A stretch of DNA of 64,000 nt from Bacteroidia bacterium (GTDB lineage Bacteria; Bacteroidota; Bacteroidia; Palsa-965), in contig JALONL010000001.1 in the NCBI GenBank assembly GCA_025454955.1, positions 154,004 to 218,003 of the forward strand, read 5' to 3'. Both the position numbers and the translations under genes were made by a program. Positions 25,016-32,644 of the stretch are shown one piece after another. Every line of letters starts with the position of its first letter. Positions within the stretch are counted from its first letter, which is position 1. The notes below the pieces were generated by a model, which was given only the letters and a program-made list of their open reading frames with translations, had not been told where the DNA came from and made no database searches.

Positions 25016-25765
25016 ATGAGAAAACAGACAATCATATTAATCACAGTGACAGCATTGATAGCAATCTTAGCTTTCAGACCTGTTATTGACAATGACTGCA
25101 ATTGCGACAAAGTAGCGACAGAGAAGATAATTAAGAGTAAAGACTTCAATAAACTTCCACAGTTTTACGACACGTTAACTGACGATGGGTTTTACTCTCT
25201 TTCTGCGGCCGACAACCGGACACTTTGGTATCGGGATATTGAAAGTCCGGAAGAAACAAAATTTACAAATTTGTGGAATGACTACGCTCCAAATAATTAT
25301 CACGCAGCACATCTTGACTATATAAAAAACTACGAAGGCAAAGACGACATTGAATTAGCATTTCAATTCGGGCCCAATAGTGACTTGTGGGCTTACCACA
25401 CTTTTGTAATAAAAAAAACCGACTGCTGTTATTTGGCGACAAGAACTTATTTCAGACACGCCAGGTTTACTCGAAAAAGCTATGCAATTATGGACAAGAG
25501 TCAGCTTGACAGTTTATTTTCTGTTATAAATGAGCAACCTGTTTTACCGCCTGACACAACAGAAACATTTGACTATTGTGGTTATTTTTGTGACAATAGA
25601 AACAAGAAAAAATTCTACATCAATTTTGAGGAATCATCAATCTTGACTCCTGTTCCAAATCAACCCGACACCACATTTAAGCAACAGGTTCCAAGACCGG
25701 AGATAAACCGGTTGTATGACTTTGTTGACAGGAAAATAAAATGGATACAAACATATTCACTATAA
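25016..25765 (+). CDS. Hypothetical exported or anchored protein, 249 aa
   Basis: An N-terminal hydrophobic segment (residues 5-21, TIILITVTALIAILAF) is a signal peptide or anchor. The rest has no family I know: cysteine pairs at CNCDK and CCYLATRTY, then DYCGYFCDNRNKKKFYINFE. The gene starts 6 bp after repeat 5 and ends 10 bp before repeat 6, so it occupies one cassette. No promoter is visible. Confidence 0.6.
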   Translation: MRKQTIILITVTALIAILAFRPVIDNDCNCDKVATEKIIKSKDFNKLPQFYDTLTDDGFYSLSAADNRTLWYRDIESPEETKFTNLWNDYAPNNYHAAHLDYIKNYEGKDDIELAFQFGPNSDLWAYHTFVIKKTDCCYLATRTYFRHARFTRKSYAIMDKSQLDSLFSVINEQPVLPPDTTETFDYCGYFCDNRNKKKFYINFEESSILTPVPNQPDTTFKQQVPRPEINRLYDFVDRKIKWIQTYSL

Positions 25766-25773
25766 AAACTGCC

Positions 25774-25884
25774 GCTAACAGCATGTTGCCACAGTTGGCG
25801 ACGACGTGCAAAATTGAAGCCGGGTGCTCTTTTGTTCAGTTTGACAGTGAAGTGCTCCGAAATCGCCATCTGCGGCAAAACAGA
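25774..25884 (+). repeat. attC-like repeat 6
   Basis: Left arm CTAACAGCATGTTGCCACAG (TAAC at 25776) pairs with TCGCCATCTGCGGCAAAACA on the right; the terminal GTTA is missing. The inner GACAGTGAAGTGCTCCGAAATCGCC is shared with repeat 2. Confidence 0.45.
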
Positions 25885-25889
25885 AACTT

Positions 25890-26015
25890 TCATCCAATCA
25901 TCAATTGACTTCCACAATTAACTTTTATGATAAATTTTGGGGCGACATCATTTTAAAAGACTTTCAGGACAGACTTTTAGATGTAATAGAGAAACGATGC
26001 CAAACGAAAGAATAA
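25890..26015 (+). pseudogene. 3' fragment of a lost cassette gene
   Basis: An open frame without a good start reads NFYDKFWGDIILKDFQDRLL, then DVIEKRCQTKE and a stop, with coding-like composition. It sits between the truncated right end of repeat 6 and repeat 7, where a gene would be expected. It may be the end of a deleted cassette gene. Weak evidence. Confidence 0.3.
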
Positions 26016-26021
26016 TGTTTG

Positions 26022-26120
26022 CAAACAAGGGCTTGGAAAAAGGGGCAGTTCATTGCCGGGCAGATTCATTTGTGCTGAAATTACCACCCACCGCAAATCG
26101 GCAAAACGTCAGGCGCCATT
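26022..26120 (+). repeat. attC-like repeat 7, heavily degraded
   Basis: The right end GGCAAAACGTCAGGCGCC resembles a GTTAGGC core with TTA changed to TCA; the left part AACAAGGGCTTGG...GGGGCAG pairs only partly. Called mostly from its position between a gene fragment and the next gene. Confidence 0.35.
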
Positions 26121-26133
26121 ATAAAGAACGACA

Positions 26134-26934
26134 ATGATAAACTTTAGATTAAGAGAATTAGATAAAATTTCGCCTTGGGGGCAAGAACAAGAGTTGTCAT
26201 TGCATTGGTTTGGGCTGACAGACGGAGACTTGTGGTTGACATTTGGAAACGATACCATTTATGAATATTCGAAAGAAGCTATCGACTATTGGGGCAATAA
26301 GTCAACACCATACAATGATTATCAGTTATCGCGATTTATAGAAGACTTCACAGAACTTTTTGACAAAATAAGAGAAACAATTCCAGAAGAGTTTTACGAG
26401 CTGACAAAAGACTTAAAGACGTTTCATTCTGATGCACAAAAATGGCTTGAGATAAACCAACCAGACGAAGACAATTACAGCGATTTTTATTTTGAAGAAT
26501 ATGATAAAGTAATTTCGTGGACGTACCAAAGAGCTTTTGACTCAGGACATTTAATTGGCGGGCCCATGCTTTCGTTCTTCAGAAGAAATGAAAAAATAAG
26601 AATTGTTTGGTACACTGAACATACCTTAGAGAACGGAATTAGCTTGTGGACAGCAAAAGACGGCAGTTTTGAGATGACCTATTCCGACTTTGTAGAGAAA
26701 ATAAAAGCATTTGGCCAATCATTCTTTGACCAAATGGGCAAACAAGTTGATTTAGCTGTTTCCAAAGACTGGGGACAGATTAAGGTTGATAAACAAAGGC
26801 TAATTGAAGAACATCAGGAAAGGATAAAATACTTCAATTCATCACTGGCATTGCTTGACAATGAAGTAACAGGCAAAACAAACTGGATAGAAATAGAACA
26901 ATTATTTAGTCGAATGACAAACGAAATACAATAA
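26134..26934 (+). CDS. Conserved hypothetical protein, DUF5984-like, 266 aa
   Basis: The opening (RELDKISPWGQEQELSLHWF, then GLTDGDLWL) matches from memory the start of DUF5984 proteins, which often appear in immunity-gene contexts. The rest is acidic and soluble with many aromatic residues (QRAFDSGHLIGGPMLSFFRR, RIVWYTEHTLENGI). There is no signal peptide. The domain number should be treated as tentative. It is a single-gene cassette with repeat 7 before it and repeat 8 after it. Confidence 0.55.
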   Translation: MINFRLRELDKISPWGQEQELSLHWFGLTDGDLWLTFGNDTIYEYSKEAIDYWGNKSTPYNDYQLSRFIEDFTELFDKIRETIPEEFYELTKDLKTFHSDAQKWLEINQPDEDNYSDFYFEEYDKVISWTYQRAFDSGHLIGGPMLSFFRRNEKIRIVWYTEHTLENGISLWTAKDGSFEMTYSDFVEKIKAFGQSFFDQMGKQVDLAVSKDWGQIKVDKQRLIEEHQERIKYFNSSLALLDNEVTGKTNWIEIEQLFSRMTNEIQ

Positions 26935-27075
26935 CGAACGCTGACATGGATTTTGCATTAGTGGACCGACGGTGCGAATAAAAACAGTTGAGCAATTAAT
27001 AACGGTTGGTGCTGACAGACTGTTTACGGTTTCAAAAGCCCACCAATTCAAAGCCCGAAACCGTTAACGGTAAAT
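26930..27075 (+). repeat. attC-like repeat 8
   Basis: TAAC at 26932 and GTTA at 27063. From 26940 it is almost a copy of repeat 4 (GGATTTTGCNTTAGTGG, GAGCAATTAATAAC, GACAGACTGTTTACGG, CCCACCAATTCA.AGCCCG). Confidence 0.6.
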
Positions 27076-27109
27076 CTAAAACGCCCGGACACAATAAACA
27101 AACAATACA

Positions 27110-27763
27110 ATGGGATACACAGCACAACCTTTCGCAGTGGACCTGGACAAAGTAAGACAGGTTATTGGCTCCAACGACCTGACACTTTTAGAAAAAGTAA
27201 AATCGTCGGGTCTATACTACAATTATGCAAGTCAATCGGAGGACTGTGATTTTGCCGAAATACTGCAAGATTTAATTGTTCGCTACATCAAGCCTGCTGA
27301 CAGAAAAGAAGCAGGCGGAGTATTCGGACTGTTTAAAAGTAAACCGACTTCAGGACTTAATCCCCAATTTGCCCATCAATACGGTTACGCATTGCTTGTA
27401 ATTTGCGACACCTTAGGCACTTTTCTTTCACCTGGCGGTGACATTTTCTATGCTGGCAACTTTTGGAAAGAAGCAAACGAGTTATTTAAAAGTAAGGGAA
27501 TAACGATTGACCTTGACAGAATGTGGCAGACCGAAAAACTATTTGACATTCCAGATATTGCCGACTTTCCAGTAATTAGTCATTATTCAAAACAAGAAAT
27601 TAGTTACCTGCTGACAAAGTTAAATGAAATTGAAATTGACGAAAAGAAAGCGGATAGTAAAAACGATAACTTTGACGAGTTACAAGAGCTGCTAAAGACA
27701 TTCAGAGATGGATTACAAATTTGCAAAGACAAAAATGTTGAATGGGTTTCGTTCTTGCATTGA
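27110..27763 (+). CDS. Conserved hypothetical protein, 217 aa (possibly DUF7691)
   Basis: The N-terminus MGYTAQPFAVDLDKVRQVIG and the LNPQFAHQYGYALLVICDTL stretch match a group of widespread soluble proteins that I recall as DUF7691; the number is tentative. It is acidic and has no signal peptide. A C-terminal helical tail (ELQELLKTFRDGLQICKDKN) closes it. No function is known. It follows repeat 8 and precedes half of repeat 9. Confidence 0.5.
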   Translation: MGYTAQPFAVDLDKVRQVIGSNDLTLLEKVKSSGLYYNYASQSEDCDFAEILQDLIVRYIKPADRKEAGGVFGLFKSKPTSGLNPQFAHQYGYALLVICDTLGTFLSPGGDIFYAGNFWKEANELFKSKGITIDLDRMWQTEKLFDIPDIADFPVISHYSKQEISYLLTKLNEIEIDEKKADSKNDNFDELQELLKTFRDGLQICKDKNVEWVSFLH

Positions 27764-27781
27764 CAGACAAACAATTCCAAA

Positions 27782-27830
27782 TAACAAGGGTTTAGTGATA
27801 GTGGGGCTTTTGTACAAAAATTTGATTTCT
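27782..27830 (+). repeat. Left half of an attC-like repeat (9)
   Basis: TAACAAGGGTTTAGTGATAG at 27782 onward looks like a left arm; no matching right arm with GTTA is found before the next gene, so the array may have been cut here. Confidence 0.3.
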
Positions 27831-27944
27831 TAATTCAATTTAGCGATGTACATGTTATAGTTGTATAGTTGTAGGTATTTTATACTTCCAAATCCACTCA
27901 AAGAAGATATCACAAGCCGAATTAATCGATAGCCAAATCCTCCA

Positions 27945-28154
27945 ATGAACTGGAACGCTTACCCCACTCACAAAAAAAAACGCATTGATCTTTATTGCCA
28001 TCAGCAGGGAGATAAACCGGAGTTTTACATAACCAATAGAAATGCGGTTGAGCCGAAGGCATTCATTAGAGTACAAGTGGTTGATTTGATTAATGACAAA
28101 CTCATTTTCCCCGGATTTTCGGGACAACTGTTTTTTATCATGCACAGGCAATGA
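27945..28154 (+). CDS. Small hypothetical protein, 69 aa
   Basis: A basic 69-residue protein (MNWNAYPTHKKKRIDLYCHQ, then ITNRNAVEPKAFIRVQVVDL, ending GFSGQLFFIMHRQ). No family recognised. Its stop overlaps the next start by 4 bp (ATGA at 28151), which supports it as a real, coupled gene, although its size leaves doubt. Confidence 0.4.
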   Translation: MNWNAYPTHKKKRIDLYCHQQGDKPEFYITNRNAVEPKAFIRVQVVDLINDKLIFPGFSGQLFFIMHRQ

Positions 28155-28822
28155 AAGTAGAACTCATCCCCGTTATTGAAATTACCAGCTACGACCAGGA
28201 AGTACAAATGCCTGAACATGGCCCATATTGGAAATTCCCCAACGATTGGGAAAACTATCATCGGCTATCAAACATAAAAGCGGGCTATTCAAACGGGCTT
28301 AAACCCTACGCAAAAGCATCGTCGTTTTACAGAGTCAGCGAAATTTCGGATGTGGATATAATGAAGGCGATTGAGCGCGAAATTGAAAGACAGCAAACTG
28401 AGGAAAAGAATGGCGTGGAAGATTTGGTTTGTTCGTTTAATGGAGGTTATGTGCTGAAAATCGATAACGAGGACATCTATTTTCCGCAGTGTTGCTGCGG
28501 ATTGGACGATATACGCGAGTGGGAAGATTTAGCCAATGGGCAATGTATTTATTTTAGCATTGGACACCCTGTTCCACACGTTACTGAAAAAAACGGTGCT
28601 ATATGTTTTGATTTTGTGAATACGCAGCTAAGAGAAAGCTTTGTGCCGCCTGTAATTCAACCCACAATTGAAATTGAAAAGGCAAAACTTATGCTTGCGG
28701 TTCAAAAGGCAAAAAATGAGCTGCAAATTTTCGCCGACCGGCTGAAGGCAATTAACCAGAGAGAAAACCTCAATATCCCCGATCTTGATAAAATATTGAT
28801 TTGGGGTGTTGATAATTACTGA
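28151..28822 (+). CDS. Hypothetical protein, 223 aa
   Basis: Soluble, with a Cys/Asp-rich centre (IYFPQCCCGLDDIREWEDLA, then GQCIYFSIGHPVPHV) that could bind a metal, and a coiled-coil-like C-terminus (ELQIFADRLKAINQRENLNI). I recognise no family; the layout resembles SUKH/immunity-type proteins of about 200 residues, but the signature is not clear. It overlaps the 69-aa gene by 4 bp and is the last gene before the array ends. Confidence 0.55.
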   Translation: MKVELIPVIEITSYDQEVQMPEHGPYWKFPNDWENYHRLSNIKAGYSNGLKPYAKASSFYRVSEISDVDIMKAIEREIERQQTEEKNGVEDLVCSFNGGYVLKIDNEDIYFPQCCCGLDDIREWEDLANGQCIYFSIGHPVPHVTEKNGAICFDFVNTQLRESFVPPVIQPTIEIEKAKLMLAVQKAKNELQIFADRLKAINQRENLNIPDLDKILIWGVDNY

Positions 28823-29017
28823 AAATGTCAGGAAATAAACATTGCGAATTTTCCCCTCACTCCGAACGTTCCAACCGAGCCGCAATTTAAGTTTAACAGA
28901 ACAAAGGGGAAAGGGTAATTCCCCAAACTTATCCTTAGAACGAACAGAGTATTTTACACGAAAAACAAGATGGCCACTTTTGTTTTTTATCTTTAATAAC
29001 CAATATTCTAAAATCAA

Positions 29018-29278
29018 ATGAGCAAGGAGAACGCGGTAAAAATATTTGAACAGAAGCAGGTTCGCACACATTGGGATGAAAATGAAGAAAAGTGGTATTT
29101 CTCTGTGGTTGATGTAGTTGCGGTATTAACAGACAGCCTTAATGCAAGAGATTATTGGTTTAAAATGAAAATCCGTGTTAAAACGGAAGATGGGCTTGAA
29201 CTGTCGACAATTTGTCGACAGTTGAAAATGAAAGCCACGGATGGTAAAATGCGCGAAACAGAAGTGATTGCCATATAA
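29018..29278 (+). pseudogene. Truncated BRO-N (phage-antirepressor-like) protein, 86 aa
   Basis: Residues 5-60 match the Bro-N domain of chromosomal BRO-like proteins: KIFEQKQVRTHWDENEEKWY, FSVVDVVAVLTDSLNARDYW, then KMKIRVKTEDG and CRQLKMKATDGKMRETEV. Full-length relatives continue for about 200 more residues; this copy stops after VIAI. No downstream continuation is found. It looks like a remnant of a mobile or phage-related gene at the edge of the accessory region. Confidence 0.65.
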
Positions 29279-29343
29279 GCACTGTTACCGAAAATTCAAT
29301 CAACTCTTCGGCCCTTGACTGAGGCATTTGAACTTAACAGGAA

Positions 29344-30117
29344 ATGATGGACAACAATTTTGAAACGCGCTACAAATCATTTACAACAGAAAAGCTGCTT
29401 AATATCGTTCGAAACCCAGGCGACTATCAACCGCAAGCGGTTGATGCAGCGCGAAAAGAACTTGAAAGCAGACAAGTAAAAGAATACGATACACTTAGTG
29501 AATCACAAACAACCCGGGCAACAGAGATACACGAGAAACAACAAGCCGCGCCGGAAACCAGCCCCGTCAACGCATTTGTTGCTTCGCTTGTGGAAATTAT
29601 TAATCCGGTTCAGCGCAAGCCAGCCACTATAGATTTAACCATAAAAAGAATTTCACTTTTTCTTGGAGTACTTTTTATTTATGATGTGTATAAAGAGTCG
29701 GGGTTTCTGAAATTCATGTTTACTGACCAAACCGCCGAATGGGACTTGCCAACGGTGCTGTATTTTCTTCCATTAATTACGTTATCCATTGCAGCCCTGC
29801 TTTTCTGGCGAAGGAAGAAAGCGGGCTGGATGCTTTCGGCCATTTATTTTTCATATACGGTTGCAGGAGCAATTCAAATGTGTCTTATTGCGCTCAACAG
29901 CACTCCGTCAGGAATACCGGCACTTGATGAGCTTTTTCCGCCAGTATCGCCTGTGGTGTATATCGTATCAATGCTGTTTTTTGGCTGGTTGACATGGATT
30001 TTGTGTAAACCCCGGTTAAGAGCGGCTTATCAGATCGATAATAAAACCATGTTCATTGTGCTTGCGCTTGGTGCAGGAATTAATTTTCTGACGGGAATAT
30101 TAATCACGATGTTTTAG
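29344..30117 (+). CDS. Membrane protein with four to five helices, 257 aa
   Basis: The start could be 29344 or the adjacent ATG at 29347. Residues 1-90 are cytosolic and contain RYKSFTTEKLLNIVRNPGDY, QPQAVDAARKELESR, a short motif common at the N-terminus of Bacteroidota membrane proteins of unknown function. Membrane helices lie at about 106-122, 138-158, 165-187, 205-222 and 236-256. No enzymatic motif is visible. The gene is monocistronic and marks the return to typical composition. Confidence 0.65.
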   Translation: MMDNNFETRYKSFTTEKLLNIVRNPGDYQPQAVDAARKELESRQVKEYDTLSESQTTRATEIHEKQQAAPETSPVNAFVASLVEIINPVQRKPATIDLTIKRISLFLGVLFIYDVYKESGFLKFMFTDQTAEWDLPTVLYFLPLITLSIAALLFWRRKKAGWMLSAIYFSYTVAGAIQMCLIALNSTPSGIPALDELFPPVSPVVYIVSMLFFGWLTWILCKPRLRAAYQIDNKTMFIVLALGAGINFLTGILITMF

Positions 30118-30242
30118 TGTCATTCTAAAACACATTGTACAAAGCACTATGAAAAGCGTCGGGAAACATCGCCAGCCAATTAATCCGCAACCGTAGTTTA
30201 TTTACAAGAACAGCATTGAGTGCTGGTTACGATAATAACTCC

Positions 30243-30974
30243 TCACTCCGAACAATAAAACCTCCCCAACCGATCCACATACCCGCTTTTACCCGCATTC
30301 GCATCGGCAGCCGTGTAATGCACCACAAACGCCAGATCAAACAAAAACGGCTCGGCACGCACAAACACATACGGAATAACCGCCGCACCTGTGCTGTCCA
30401 CAAACCCGAAATACTTCTCGCCGAAAGCCAGCGCACGGTTGCCCGAAAACTCGCTGAGGCGGCAGTAGGTGCATTCGGGTAAATTGTCCACGGCCACCAG
30501 CTTGTCGAACTGGCTCATGTCGAGTTTGCGGAAGGGTTCGAGGGTGTCGCCGGTGCAGGAAATTGTGCCGGCGGTGCTGTCGGTGGTAACTGCGGCTACC
30601 ATGTTGTGGTCAATTACCAGCAGGTCGAAGTAGCGGGGCGACAGTAAAATGCTTCCGTCGAAACTCACCAATGCCTTGCGGCCTTCGTAAAGCAGGGTGA
30701 TGGTGCCGAATGCCGCATCGCCCGGCTTGCCTTTGTAGTGCTGGAGTTCGTGGCCTTCGCGGTCTATCTGCCGCAGCGTGTCGTTGTCCACAACCAATGC
30801 CTTGCCGTTTACAAACGGAAATGCGCGCTGGTAATTGAGCGGAATGCGGATGTTGAACGTGCTATCGACATAGCCCCAGGTGGTGCCTTTGTGAAAGGGA
30901 ATGAGTTCGGGAATCTGCGCGGCGGCAAAGCACGGCAGCACGGCACAAAGCAATATTACGAGCGGGCGCATCAT
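30243..30974 (-). CDS. Secreted WG-repeat protein, 243 aa
   Basis: Signal peptide at residues 1-19 (LVILLCAVLPCFAAAQ). Several WG-type repeats follow: KGTTWGYVDSTFNIRIPLNY, YFGFVDSTGAAVIPYVF, SGYVDRLGRF. These form a surface-exposed repeat with no known catalytic function. The start overlaps the stop of the HTH-KdsC gene by 4 bp, so it is the last gene of that minus-strand run even though its function seems unrelated. Confidence 0.75.
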   Translation of the reverse strand: MMRPLVILLCAVLPCFAAAQIPELIPFHKGTTWGYVDSTFNIRIPLNYQRAFPFVNGKALVVDNDTLRQIDREGHELQHYKGKPGDAAFGTITLLYEGRKALVSFDGSILLSPRYFDLLVIDHNMVAAVTTDSTAGTISCTGDTLEPFRKLDMSQFDKLVAVDNLPECTYCRLSEFSGNRALAFGEKYFGFVDSTGAAVIPYVFVRAEPFLFDLAFVVHYTAADANAGKSGYVDRLGRFYCSE

Positions 30975-31633
30975 GGCAGCAAATACTCATCAATCAATTC
31001 GCGCACGCAGGCATCGCCGCCTTTGCGGCTGAGCACCACATGCACCATTTCTTTCACCGCCGCAGTGGCATCGGCCGGACAGGCACTGAAACCCACGGCA
31101 CGGATAATGTCTTCGTCGTTCAGATCGTCGCCAACGAAGCATACCTGCGCGGGCGTAATGCCCAGTTCGCTGCACCAGCGGCCCAGCGTGTCGAGCTTGG
31201 GTACCTGCGACACTTCGATGAGCGGAATGTGCAAACGCATGGCCCGGCTTTCGATAAGCCGCGTGTTGAAGCCGTGACTGATAATGCCCGTTTTTACGCC
31301 CTGTTTGCTTATCGCGCGCACCGCAAATCCGTCTTTGGCATTAAACTTTTTAAACTCGTCGCCGCTTTCGGTGTAGTACATTCCGCCGTCGGTCATTACC
31401 CCGTCAATATCCATCACCAGCAGCTTAATATCGCGGCTGCGGAGGTTTTCTTTTTCCTCAATGGAGTTGCCCAGCAGCATATCGGCCGTGATATTGAAAT
31501 GCGCAGCCACGGCGGCAAGCTGATCGGGCAGGGGATGACTCAGGTCGCGGATGCCGAGTTGTTGCGCCAGGTCGGCAGCGGCCACATTGTGGCGGTGCAG
31601 CAGGTAGTTGAGGTTGGCGGCGTAGCGGCTCAT
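30971..31633 (-). CDS. HAD phosphatase of the KdsC family with an N-terminal XRE-like HTH, 220 aa
   Basis: Residues 1-56 look like a Cro/C1-type helix-turn-helix (NLNYLLHRHNVAAADLAQQL, then LAAVAAHFNITADMLLG). Residues 68-220 are a KdsC-type HAD phosphatase: VMDIDGVMTDGGMYY with nucleophile D75 and general acid D77, then SHGFNTRLIESRA and GDDLNDEDII. KdsC normally removes phosphate from KDO-8-phosphate and has no DNA-binding domain. The gene lies 6 bp after a DAHP synthase gene. The HTH could tie the enzyme or its ligand to gene control, or serve as an oligomerisation domain. Confidence 0.75.
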   Translation of the reverse strand: MSRYAANLNYLLHRHNVAAADLAQQLGIRDLSHPLPDQLAAVAAHFNITADMLLGNSIEEKENLRSRDIKLLVMDIDGVMTDGGMYYTESGDEFKKFNAKDGFAVRAISKQGVKTGIISHGFNTRLIESRAMRLHIPLIEVSQVPKLDTLGRWCSELGITPAQVCFVGDDLNDEDIIRAVGFSACPADATAAVKEMVHVVLSRKGGDACVRELIDEYLLP

Positions 31634-31639
31634 GCGGGC

Positions 31640-32638
31640 TTAAATAATTTGACGGCCAATGGCGTTGGCCACCGCTTTAAGCGAGCCGGTAAGTGCGCGG
31701 AACTCGTCGTGGTTGAGTTGCTGCGAGGCATCGCTCTTGGCTTCTTTCGGGTTCGGATGCACTTCAATGAGCAGCCCGTCAACACCCATAGCCGTGCAGG
31801 CGCGGGCCAGATCGGGCACACCGTAGGCATAGCCAATGGCGTGGCTCGGATCGAGAATTACGGGCAGGTTGGAATATTCCTTCATCCACGCCGCGCCGCA
31901 AAGATCGAGCGTGAATCGTGTTTTGGTTTCAAACGTGCGCAGGCCGCGTTCGCAAAGCATTACGTTGGGGTTGCCGCCGGCCAGTATAAACTCGGCACAC
32001 TGCACAAATTCCTGCAGTGTGGTGCCAAAGCCGCGTTTGAGCAATACAGGCTTGGTGGTTTTGCCGCAGCGTTTCAAAATGCCGTGGTCGTACATCGACT
32101 TGGCGCCAATCTGAATAATATCGCTGTACTCAATTACCTCTTCAATGTGCGTGGCATCGCGCACCTCGGTAATGATGTTGAGTCCGTATTTCTCGCGCAT
32201 TTTGGCCAACAGCTTCAACCCTTCCAGCCCCAGGCCCTGAAACGTATAGGGCGAAGTACGCGGCTTGAAAGCACCGGCGCGAAGCGTGGAAATATTCAGC
32301 TCCTTCATCAGTTGCGCGCTCTGCTCAATCTGCCCTTCCGACTCTACCGAGCACGGCCCGCCAATGAGCAGCGTATTGCCCGTATTGCCGCCAATGGTGA
32401 TGTTGCCAATTTGCACGGTGCGTGTTTCCTTCTGCCAGGCACGGCTGCTGAGCTGCATATCGTCGCTGAGCACGGTAAATCGGTCGGTTTCGCCTTCAAA
32501 CTGTGCGTCGAGCGTTTTTACCGACGACGAAGTGATGAGCACATAGCGGCCGAGATAATGAATGCAGAAAGCTTTCAACTGCTGTGCAATTTCCTGTGCA
32601 CGGGCTTCCTGTACGGATGATTTGAGTTCGATAATCAT
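31640..32638 (-). CDS. aroF: 3-deoxy-7-phosphoheptulonate (DAHP) synthase, type I-beta, 332 aa
   Basis: Residues 1-70 form an N-terminal ferredoxin-like domain, as in Thermotoga-type DAHP synthases. Residues 90-332 are the barrel: LIGGPCSVES, RAGAFKPRTSPYTFQGLG, IGAKSMYDHGILK, LLKRGFG, LDPSHAIGYAYGV, and IEVHPNP. The KPRTSPY motif is the DAHP-synthase form; KDO-8-phosphate synthases have KANRSS there. The enzyme condenses phosphoenolpyruvate and erythrose 4-phosphate, opening aromatic-amino-acid synthesis. It lies 6 bp downstream of the Rpe-CBS gene and 6 bp upstream of the HTH-KdsC gene, an operon. Confidence 0.85.
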   Translation of the reverse strand: MIIELKSSVQEARAQEIAQQLKAFCIHYLGRYVLITSSSVKTLDAQFEGETDRFTVLSDDMQLSSRAWQKETRTVQIGNITIGGNTGNTLLIGGPCSVESEGQIEQSAQLMKELNISTLRAGAFKPRTSPYTFQGLGLEGLKLLAKMREKYGLNIITEVRDATHIEEVIEYSDIIQIGAKSMYDHGILKRCGKTTKPVLLKRGFGTTLQEFVQCAEFILAGGNPNVMLCERGLRTFETKTRFTLDLCGAAWMKEYSNLPVILDPSHAIGYAYGVPDLARACTAMGVDGLLIEVHPNPKEAKSDASQQLNHDEFRALTGSLKAVANAIGRQII

Positions 32639-32644
32639 AATACG

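Noticed and set aside
18950..27830. Looked for an integrase (IntI-type tyrosine recombinase) next to the cassette-like array
   Set aside because: None of the reading frames in the window has the recombinase motifs, so a complete integron cannot be claimed.
31040..32620. 526-codon plus-strand open frame over the KdsC and DAHP synthase genes
   Set aside because: It is antisense to two well-supported enzyme genes and its protein is rich in His, Gln and Arg as expected from mirror reading of GC-rich codons.
31640..32638. KDO-8-phosphate synthase (kdsA) as an alternative call
   Set aside because: The motif is KPRTSPY, the DAHP-synthase form, and an N-terminal ferredoxin-like domain is present; kdsA has KANRSS and lacks that domain.
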